The notes under the pieces are model-generated. The model made no database searches. It worked only from the letters and a program-made list of their open reading frames with translations, and had not been told where the DNA came from. DNA of 64,000 nt, taken from contig NJFT01000074.1 of NCBI GenBank assembly GCA_002221725.1, positions 62,001-126,000 of the forward strand, in the 5' to 3' direction. Shown piece by piece: positions 55,552 through 64,000 of the stretch; position 1 is the first letter of the stretch, and every line of letters starts with the position of its first letter. The translations under genes and the position numbers were made by a program. The stretch is from Scedosporium boydii (lineage: Eukaryota; Ascomycota; Sordariomycetes; Microascales; Microascaceae).

Positions 55552-57175
55552 CTATGCCGTAGCCTCCTCGACCTTGGCCTTCTTGGGCTCTTCTGGTTCG
55601 GCATCATCTTCGGCCTTGCGCTTTCCGTTCGTCTCAGCAGTGGGTGTACTGGGCTTGGACTCGTCCTTCTGCTCCTTTTGCTTCTTGCGTACGAGTCCGC
55701 TCAGGTCGGTAGCCGTCTTCTTGGCTTCCTGAATGGCCGCCTGCTTCTCGGCAGAGGATCCGCCAACGGCGGCGCCGAGGATACCGCCTAACTTCCCAAG
55801 GCCCTGTTCGCCATAGAGAGTCTCATTGAGATCGATGGGTGGCCCGCGAAGATCAACCAACTGTATTACCTCTCGCGTTAGTGGTTGTCATTGTAGAATG
55901 GGTGGGTTGTGCACGTAGAAAGGAATAACTTACCCGCTGCTCCATATCGGCGATGATGTCCTTAACATCCGCAATCTCCTGTCGCGTGAGTTCATTATCC
56001 TCGGGAGACGCCATGGTCGCAAGGTCAACCTCCTTGGCCTGGAGCTTGAGCTTCGTGCTCTCAATGGCAAGCTCCAACTCCTTAACAGCCTCGTCCCGCT
56101 GCTCCTGGTCCACAGAGTCGGTCTTGTTACCACCCTCGTCCGTGGTGATGGAGGCGAATTCGAGGGCAAGAGACAGTTTAAAGTGGGCCTCGGCGATGAT
56201 CTCCGATTCCTTGGGATACAGCTGCTGCTTATACTTGAGAGAGGCGCGTGAGTCAGTGATGGCGTTGGGGTACCTTTCGTTCTCGAGCGAGATCTCGGCA
56301 AGAAGATCGTGGGTGTCGGCGAGGCGCTCCTTGACATGTCTTAGCAGCGGATCTTCATCGCCTTCCTTTTCTTCCTCGGTCTTTTCCTGAGACTCCAAGT
56401 TCTCGAGCTTTTTTGAATAGAGAACCCTCGCGAGGTCGAGAATCTCAAAGGCTACGGCCAAATCGTCTTCCTCTTCCTCTTCTTCTTCTTCGTCACCACC
56501 CTACAAAGCCCAGTCTGTTAGCATTTAGAAGCACTGAGAAAACGAGAAGTAAGGATATCTTACCTCTTCCTCTTCCTCATCGGAGTCCTCAAAGTTTTCA
56601 TCCCCCGTAAACTGGAACAATGGCTTCTTCGTGCTTGGCACGGCCGCCTCCGCCTTCTTCTCCTCCTCAGCTACCACCGAACCGCTCGGCTCGCCCTTCT
56701 TATCGTCCTTGGGCTTCGCCGCCTTCTTCTCCGCCGGAGCCTTCTTCTGCTGCTTATCCCCGCCGGCCTTGCCTCCCAGCACATCGCTCTTAGCCTGCCC
56801 CACCTTGAACAGACTCCTTCCGTACAGGAACAGAATCTCTGCGTTCTCGGGGTCCATCTCGCCGTTCATCTCGGCCTGCCTCTCGGCCGCCTTGGCGTAG
56901 CATTCGGCTGACTCCTCGTACTTCTTCTTCACGTAGAGCGCCGTGCCCTTGGCGCATAGGTCGGCGAGGGTCACCTTTCGCGACTTGCGCTCCTCCTCGT
57001 CTTCCTCCTCTTCATCTCCGTCTTTCGCGGCGTCGGCGGGCTGGGCGTCATCGATGTTAGCTCCTGTTAGCGGAGGCGCGGGTTCGCTGGTGGTCGGTTC
57101 AGTGGTGGGCTGTTCGATGGTAGTAGTGGCTACTTCTTCCACAGGCACGGCCTTGGGCTCAGTTGCGTCGGACAT
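55552..57175 (-). CDS. NASP/Hif1/Sim3-type histone chaperone (SHNi-TPR)
   Basis: Three exons: 57175-56564, 56500-55934 and 55860-55552, all phase 0, giving 495 residues. The start MSDATEPKAVPVEEV lies after an A-rich leader. TPR 1 is LADLCAKGTALYVKKKYEES with AECYAKAAERQAEM, followed by ILFLYGRSLFKVGQAKSDVL. A long charged insert then an acidic run (EDSDEEEEEGGDEEEEEEED, spanning the first intron) leads to LAVAFEILDLARVLYSKK and the SHNi-TPR part: LADTHDLLAEISLENERYPN, AITDSRASLKYKQQLYPKES and IIAEAHFKLSLALEFASI. A coiled coil and a Lys-rich C-terminus (NGKRKAEDDAEPEEPKKAKV, likely NLS) finish it. These proteins bind H3-H4 in the nucleus and hand them on for chromatin assembly. Confidence 0.9.
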
Positions 57176-59599
57176 TTTTTTTGCGTTTCCTGCGTTGTCG
57201 CGTAGGTTTGGTGGGAATTGATTGAGGTTGGAAATTCGTCCCCGGAGATGAATTGGATTTTGTAGGGCAAAAAAATTGCGAGGAGGCAAGTTTTCTTCAG
57301 CAAACAAGCTCCAAGCTAGGTTTCTCTCTCATATGACGGAAGGGGGAAAAATTAGACAAATTAATTAGAAACCCACCAAGTTGTACAGACGAAGTGGATG
57401 ATGATGGAATTTGTCCCGGCAAGTCCAATGGGAAGGTGGAGAGGGGAGAGAGAGCCAGGAACAATGATGAAGGGGAAGGTACGATTTGGAAAGGGTGGGA
57501 CATGCGACTTGAGAAGAGTGACGCGATCCTGATTCTGCTGATCTGGAAGGAGCGCGTCAGCAGAATCTGGGGAATGCGGAATGCGGGTCCTCAGGGTCGT
57601 CTTTGCACTGTGCAACCGATGGAAGGTCCGACCCAGAGCCAAGAGCATCAACAGCTACACGAAGGAAAAGAGCACATCGAGCATCTGGTATTATTCTTGA
57701 AGCTGAGATTTAAAATGAATATAGAAGAAGCTGCAGATTGACAACTTAAGAGAGACTCTAGAGCATTCGAATGGCCTCCTTAAGGTGCCCTTTTCAGAGG
57801 CCGCATAGCTCATGGGCGAATCCTCAGCAGATGGATTCAAGAAGGCAACGAGCTTAACCTGTGTCCTTAGCCGTGATTGGTTCTGGGAACAAGTTTTTCT
57901 CGGTAGATAGTGATTTGGCAAGGGGCTGAAGACTGTAGAGGCTCCACTCTGACAAGGAAGGACGATGAGGGTATCGAGATTTGCGAATGTTGCGAATGTT
58001 GCGGATGTCCACGTCGGATTCAGCTCCGGATCCTTTTTGTTCTGCGAAATCTCTCGCAAATACAGGAAGAAGGAGGGTCTAGACAAAAATCAGGTACGAG
58101 CCGGACTGTTACTGCTTGCGCTATTCAGTTGGACGTCCATTGCATGTCGTCACAGAAGCTATCTTAATTTATACGAAATAGTCAATCTCTTAATCACCAG
58201 GAGTTCAAGCATACTTGTCGAGTGACCTCCTAAGAACCTCCCCGGATACATAGCCTTTGGAAATCTTGGCCCCCAAAATTATGGTATTTAAGGCCATCAG
58301 TGTTTTATTCCAGGATCTCCAAGATTGGACGGGGGAAGATGGGGAGACGCGATTGCGGTGACGAGTCTTCTTTCCCTGAGCTTTTCCTCTCCTTGCTCTT
58401 CTCCTCGTTTTTAGTTTAGGAATTATCAATGCTTTGGAGATGGAGACGGTATTCGAAAAGGGATAGATGAAAGAACAAGAGAGCACCTCTTGCTATGTTC
58501 ATTTACCTTGTGCTGAATCGTCCGTGGAGATGAACGAATCTTGGCATCTCAAGCTCTTCCAGCAGAACCCTCTTCCGGCCATCCATACAAAAAGATGTCT
58601 TCTCTCATCATGACTCTCAAACACCAAGCACATAAAACACCCCATATTCAAGAAAACGCATCTTCAACTCCAAATTAAGTGGTATTACTATGATACAAGC
58701 TCAATCTCCACCAATCTCTCCAAACCCTCACCTCCGCCTCAAACCAAAAAGGACCCCTCCCCAAAACCAGAGAGGGACTTACTTCTTCTTGATCTAAACC
58801 CTTCCGTCATTTCCTCCTCCAGTCTCTTCTAACATAGACTTTTTGAAGGGTGTGTGGGACTCATAGTTTCCCAACGACGTAAAGAGAACAAACAATTTCA
58901 AATACCTGCGGCCGGAGGAAAGATTACTTCCACCCAAGGCGCAAGCTGTCTCGAATGTGTGTCGTTGAGAGGGATATAGTGCCGCCGCGGGTTGCAAAAT
59001 AAGAGGGGAGAAAACAATAAGAAAAAAAAAAAAAAAGAAAAGAAAAAAGAATCACGGCTCCACTGCCCTTCCAAGCTCCTTCACGTACAACTCACACCAA
59101 GAACAAATCAGGGGGAATCGTGCGCGGCAGTTCAAACCAATACCAAACGAGAAAAAGAGAAAATAACAACCAAAGACTGGGACCGCGTCTAATACTGGCA
59201 AGCGTTGGTCTGGGGGAGTGTGTTGGGGGTGAGGATCAGACCAGAATGACGGGAAATGAGGCGGGTGATTTACCCCCTTGCCAGTAAGAAAAATATAGAG
59301 CGACGATCAGTCATTTAAATAGCAAAATGACAGATGACAGAACAAATGGGAGCGATAAAATAAGACCACCTCCCCTCCCGCCTTCATATGTTCCAAGTGA
59401 GCCTGACCCCCCACCACCATAATCCCAGCTGTCCCTCCGAAAACCCTATAACCGCCTTGCGGGTGTGCGTATATGTGTTCGTATCAGAACCGCTCCGAGC
59501 CGAAACCGTGGACTCAAAGAAGGACATTAGGCATGTCGACATGACGAGTTATGAGAAAGCGAAAACCATGCGCCATGAAACCCAGCCAATACCGATGCC
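57176..59599. other. Intergenic, no gene seen
   Basis: 2.4 kb between the 5' end of the histone-chaperone gene and the 3' end of the repeat-protein gene. It contains purine-rich tracts (58990-59050) and no supportable frame. Confidence 0.5.
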
Positions 59600-61432
59600 T
59601 TAGTCCTTGAGCACCCTGTGCTTGATCTTGGAGAATATCGCGCTGATCCTGTTCCTCCGCTTTTTCTTTGCGGCGGCATCCGAAGTTCCGTTGGCGGCGG
59701 GCGCCTCGGCAGCAGCAGTCTTATCGCTGGGTTCAGCGGCAGCGACAGGGGCAGCCTCTTCGGCAGGGGCGGCGGCAGCCTCAGCAGGCGCAGCAGAAGT
59801 CTCAGCGACAGCAGGCGCAGGCTCAACAGTCTTCTTGAGCTCCTCCTCAACCTCCTTCTTCTCCTCGACAGCAACAGCGTTGGCAGCAGCCTCAGGCGCC
59901 TTACCGGCCTCCTCGATGGACTCCTTGACGGGCTCGGGCACAGCAGCGGGAGCAGTCTCGGCAGGTTTCGACTCGGCGGCGGCAGGGACCTCGGGTACCT
60001 TCTGGAGGAGCTCGGACTCGACCTCGGCCTTCTCCTGGACCTCGGCGGGGATGGCGCTGGCCTCGGGGGCGGCGTGGGCCTCCTCTTGGCTCTCCTTGAC
60101 TATCTCGGGGACGGTGGCCGCGGGCTCCTTGGGGACTTCACCGGCGAGCTTAGCAGTAGTGGAATCAGGGGCGACACCGCCGATAAGGGCGGCTCCCGGT
60201 GCGGCGGGCTCCTTAGGTTCCTTGGGCACTTCGCCGGCGAGCTTAGCGGTTGTGGATTCAGGTGTAACACCACCGATAAGGGCGGCGCCGGCGGCGACAG
60301 CGGCACCAGCACCACCGATGATGGGAAGGCTAGACTCGGGAATCAAGTTCTTGGAAACGGGAGGGAGAGCGTCGGTGTCAAGGCCGGGGAGCGCATCGGC
60401 CTTCTCGTAGGATTCCTTGTCAAGCTTGACGTTCTTGGTGATATCCTCGGCGGCAGGCTTGGGCACCTCCTCACCAGGCGCAAGCTGGATGGGGTTGAGG
60501 GCGACGTCGGTAGCGGGGAGGGGATTGACGCTGACGGTCTTGTTGGCCAAGTCGTCGGCCTCGGGGAGGGCATCGGCCTTCTCGTAAGATTCCTGGTCAA
60601 GCTTTACGTTCTTGGTGATATCTTCGGCGGCAGGCTTGGGAACCTCCTCGCCGGCGGGAAGGTCGACAGGGTTCACCGCGCCGGGAGCGGCGGGTAGAGG
60701 GCTGATGCTGACGGGCTTGTCGGCATCAGCGCCAGAAGGTAGGGCGTCGGCGTTCTCGTAAGACTCTTTGTCAAGCTTCACGTTCTTAGTAATGTCCTCG
60801 GCGGTAGGCTTGGGCACCTCCTCGCCAGCCTCAAGCTTAACGGGGTTCACGGCTCCGTCGGCTGCAGGGAGCGGGTTAACGCTAACCGGCGCGTCGGGGC
60901 CGGAAGGTAGCGCATCACTCTTCTCATACGACTCCTGATCGAGCTTAACATTCTTGTTAATGTCCTCAGCGCTCGCCTTGGGCACTTCCTGGCCGGGCTC
61001 GAGCTGGATGGGGTTGACAGCGCCGTTCGCGGCAGGTAGAGGATTTACGCTAACTGGGTTGTCGAGCTCAGAGAGGGGAGTGGCGGGGAACTGGCCGGGG
61101 GCGTCGACGGCCGGCGTCGCAGCCTGGTCGCTAACAGCGGCAGCTGCGACGGGCTTCTCCTCCTCCTTAGCAGCAGGCTTCTCCTCGTCGGTAGCGGCAG
61201 CATCCTGGGACGCAGGCTCGTCGCCAGAACCGGACTCGTCGCCCGCGGGCGTGGACGCCTCGGCGCCGCCAGCAGCGGCCTTCTTCTTGGCCTTCTTCTT
61301 AGCCTTCTTCTTCGCCTTCTTCTTGTCGGCGGCGCTCTCTACGGGCACGGCGCCGGCGAGCTGGGCGGTGGTAGAGTCGGGGGTGACATTGTTTAGGAGG
61401 GCGGCGGCGGCGGCAGCCTTGTCGTCAGCCAT
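59600..61432 (-). CDS. Disordered Ala/Glu/Pro-rich protein with tandem repeats
   Basis: Single-exon frame of 610 residues. Residues 1-30 carry LLNNVTPDSTTAQLAGAVPV; residues 37-51 are a [15 protein letters not shown] basic stretch. Four tandem repeats of about 56-59 residues fill roughly 126-357; each has the pattern VSVNPLPAAxGAVNP, then GEEVPKPxAEDITKN and VKLDxESYEKADALP. The sequence ALIGGVTPESTTAKLAGEVP then occurs twice (about 384-435), echoing the N-terminus. The rest is Ala/Glu/Pro-rich and acidic. The C-terminus KKKRRNRISAIFSKIKHRVL is basic and amphipathic and could bind a membrane or nucleic acid. No signal peptide or enzyme motif. The family is not recognised; it resembles structural, desiccation-type or septal-pore-type disordered proteins only in composition. 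Confidence 0.75.
   Translation of the reverse strand: MADDKAAAAAALLNNVTPDSTTAQLAGAVPVESAADKKKAKKKAKKKAKKKAAAGGAEASTPAGDESGSGDEPASQDAAATDEEKPAAKEEEKPVAAAAVSDQAATPAVDAPGQFPATPLSELDNPVSVNPLPAANGAVNPIQLEPGQEVPKASAEDINKNVKLDQESYEKSDALPSGPDAPVSVNPLPAADGAVNPVKLEAGEEVPKPTAEDITKNVKLDKESYENADALPSGADADKPVSISPLPAAPGAVNPVDLPAGEEVPKPAAEDITKNVKLDQESYEKADALPEADDLANKTVSVNPLPATDVALNPIQLAPGEEVPKPAAEDITKNVKLDKESYEKADALPGLDTDALPPVSKNLIPESSLPIIGGAGAAVAAGAALIGGVTPESTTAKLAGEVPKEPKEPAAPGAALIGGVAPDSTTAKLAGEVPKEPAATVPEIVKESQEEAHAAPEASAIPAEVQEKAEVESELLQKVPEVPAAAESKPAETAPAAVPEPVKESIEEAGKAPEAAANAVAVEEKKEVEEELKKTVEPAPAVAETSAAPAEAAAAPAEEAAPVAAAEPSDKTAAAEAPAANGTSDAAAKKKRRNRISAIFSKIKHRVLKD
60362..61057 (-). repeat. Coding tandem repeat, four units of about 171 nt
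   Basis: DNA encoding the four units of the repeat protein; adjacent units share long identical words such as the codons for NVKLD(Q/K)ESYE and GEEVPKP. Confidence 0.85.
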
Positions 61433-64000
61433 GGTGATTAGACTGGGCTCGAGGACGTTGTTTAGGTTGCCGTTGTTGTCAGACTCTTGGGGTGCGTCGC
61501 CGTCAATGGACCAATTTCCGTCGACGAAAAACTGAGATTTTTCGCGGTTAAGCGTCAGCTGAATGGTGTCCTTTTCTTCGGTTGCTTTTGTGCAAGGGCA
61601 ATTGAAAAAAGAGCAGAGAGGAAAGAGGGCAATTGATATATTAGGGCCCTTCCTGGGACGGTGTTAAGATGATTAAGATTTAAAAGATTTAATCGGATGA
61701 GTATTTTCAACCGATGATAGGTGTAGTTGTAGTGGGAAGGAAGAAAAAAAGAAGACCGAGGAAATGAGAGGAAGAGATTTTGATTGCGAGGATCTGGTAG
61801 TGTGCAAGAGAAGGGTAAAAGGTGTGATGGGAAGGTCAGAGGTAGTAGCGGGTTTCCGGGTAATGAAGCTCCCACTTGCTAGGGATCAATTGATGTACAC
61901 ATGGGGGGAAGCGACTTGGAGGGGGGGCCAAGCAAAGAAGGCATCGGAACCTCGAGTGATGCAATTGTTGGAGAGGCAATGGCCAAAATGGGCCGGGGTC
62001 GGGGAGCCAGGCTAAGCTTAAAGGGTATTACTGGGTCACTTCGACTGCAGTGGTACATCATCGAGCACTGATGATGTACCGGGGTCTGGAGCTGTCAGCC
62101 TATGGAAGGCCGTAGTGTAGTCCCAGAAGGAGCTTTCGGCCTGGCCTGCCTGGCCATGTGCAGCTCTGCACATGCGCATAACTGTGCATGAGTTGATCAA
62201 TTCCTCTGCGAAGTCGCAGGTCCGCAGTCTAGCGGAGCACTTTCCTCAACTGCCTGCTTCGAAGGTCGAAGTCGTCACAGTGCTTGGGCTGCTCCTGCTT
62301 CATATGACAGGCGAGCGAGAAGAGCAGTCAAGAGTGCCTTCTGTAGTAGAACACTTGGGCAGAGCGCATCGGCAACCTTGGTCGTACGCAAGTACCGGGG
62401 TACAAAGGTACGGCGGACATGAAGTCGATCGAACAATTGAAGCGTACTTCGTACGAAGGTACATAATAGTGAAGCTTGTTGCGGAGCAGGGCCTAAGATT
62501 GGGAAGAGGATGGGAGTAAGTGTATGAGTAGTGTACTCTAGATGTGAGCAATACACTACACAATACCCGTTATTACAGCGAGGCCCACACTTCACACCTT
62601 CATTTTGGTTCGAACATGGGCACATGCTGCGCTCAATTGCCCTCGTTTCGCCTGTACTTTGCAACTGAACGATGACGCCGCTTGGCTTGGGAATGTAAGA
62701 CATCAGTGTTCTCCGTACGGTTATGACACGGCGGTGAAGCTCGAAGTGGGTATGGGTTGCAACACAACTCGCCACAGCTAACCTTTGGGTTCAATTGGCC
62801 CGAGAGCGCCACTGTCTCGAGCCAACAGCCTCATGGTACAGTTCGAACAATGGTCTTGACGGGATTTAATTGGGGTCACGAGACAAGTCTTGAAGAGGGT
62901 CCAGATCAGGCAGTTCTCGTACGGATTTCGTCCAGGTAGGTACATTGTACACTTTGCCCACAATCCTGAGGAAAAAGGACCAACATATCAATGTTTCCCC
63001 CATCTGACATCTGACGGGAGATCCATCATCATACGAAGCATACCAGTACGAAGTACGAGTACGAGAGGCGGGGGTGCGTGCGTGGACGGTCAGCAACATG
63101 GTTGCGACGCTTTCAATAGTGGCTGCCTGGGCCAGTGGTCACTTGGCCGGCTGAAGCCACACTCTGCAGGTACACTCGAATTATCCGTCCAGCCTTTCCG
63201 CTCGATCGCGGCTTCAAAAAAACTATGCTGAGCTAGTTTCCGGTTTTGGCCCATCTTTCGTCTGTCCTGGATACCATCTTGGCCCGTGTTCCCTTGCTGT
63301 TCTCTCCCCCAGCTTTTCAAGGAGTGCGACAAACTGAAACGGACAGGGCCAGGTTCAGGGTGTTGCTCGGATCCCAGGGTGAGCTTTGGGATTGGGGGGC
63401 AGGGATGGAAATGAGCATGGGCCACCAGGGTTCATTTTGATTTCTCCTGCTCATGTGCACGCAAAAAGCATGAAAAGTGCAGCAGAAACCCACCAGAATT
63501 GCGGCAGAAACCAGCTTCAATTTGTGCACCTGAGCACCCGTGCATATCGATTCGTGATCTTTTCCCCGATTTGTGCTTGCAATTGATCCATTGATGCATT
63601 GGCGCCAAGCTGGTCTCGTCACCGCTTTGCCACTTTGCCGAACCGGGAGGCGCCTTTGCATTTTGCATGCTCTTCCACTTGGGCGTGCGATCGATGTGAG
63701 CACTAATGTCGAGAAATTTCCCAGGTCGGGCTATTGGTAGTTCTGGGCACAGAGGTCAAGGATACCTCGCCGTAGTCGGGCAGCGTACAGGAATCTAAAT
63801 GCAGGATCCACTGAACCAAAAGGAAGCGTAATTTCGCAGCAGGGCTAGTCTTAACCTTTTGATCACTCGCATACTTGCGACAGCCTCACTATGCCCAAAG
63901 CGAGATACGCCCCCTTTTCTTTAGGGATTTGGATGCACAGTGCACTGCACTGCAGACTCACATCCAACGGCAACACCCCAGCCTCTCATCTTCGGGATTG
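61433..64000. other. Promoter of repeat protein and gene-poor DNA
   Basis: No supportable gene to the window end. The first few hundred bases act as promoter and leader of the minus-strand repeat-protein gene. acttcgta-type motifs occur at about 62447-62462 and 63046-63062. Confidence 0.5.

Noticed and set aside
59607..60697. Two long plus-strand frames (267 and 359 codons)
   Set aside because: Antisense to the tandem-repeat gene; their repeats mirror those of the minus strand.
1..64000. CRISPR arrays, bacterial operons, ribosome-binding sites
   Set aside because: The window is eukaryotic nuclear DNA; no regularly spaced repeats were seen.

Overview
The window is nuclear DNA of a filamentous ascomycete (Pezizomycotina, most likely Sordariomycetes or a close relative; the genus cannot be told from sequence alone). 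Evidence: single-copy eukaryotic genes split by short introns (about 50-120 nt, GTAAGT/GTATGT donors, CTAAC-type branch sites, YAG acceptors), a nuclear tRNA-Lys, and typical filamentous-fungal families (NACHT NLR, SV2-like MFS carrier, F-box proteins, APH-like kinases). Splice junctions below were placed by hand by joining reading frames at GT-AG sites; no alignment was run.

Layout. 0-12 kb: mitoribosomal mL58/MRPL20 (+), an F-box protein with a Cys-rich C-terminus (-), an MFS transporter (+), an ER-type membrane J-protein (-) and a second F-box protein (+). 12-21.3 kb is an accessory-looking block: a small Cys-rich ORF, an APH-family kinase gene with a frame break, an NLR (helical N-terminal domain plus NACHT) gene broken by several in-frame stops, an ankyrin-repeat fragment, and an unrecognised single-pass membrane protein with a Trp/Tyr-rich repeated tail. 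22-39.6 kb is a dense housekeeping block: OSH3-type oxysterol-binding protein (+), a UPF0390/DUF2462 small basic protein (+), ATG7 (-) divergent from dCMP deaminase DCD1 (+), the replication-checkpoint mediator MRC1 (-) and glutamine synthetase (-).

39.6-47.1 kb is a 7.5-kb stretch with no supportable gene. 47.1-61.4 kb holds an APH-like probable pseudokinase (+), an uncharacterised nuclear-type acidic/basic protein (+), tRNA-Lys(CTT) (-), an RNF10/Mag2-type RING protein (-), a NASP/Hif1-type histone chaperone (-) and a long disordered protein with four tandem repeats of about 57 residues (-). The last 2.5 kb holds no gene I can support.

The most interesting points are the Trp/Tyr-repeat membrane protein at 20.2-21.2 kb, the decaying NLR/APH/ankyrin block beside it, the tandem-repeat protein at 59.6-61.4 kb, the APH-like protein lacking its metal-binding Asp, a glutamine synthetase gene whose first coding exon is only the ATG, and a short palindromic motif recurring in gene-poor DNA.
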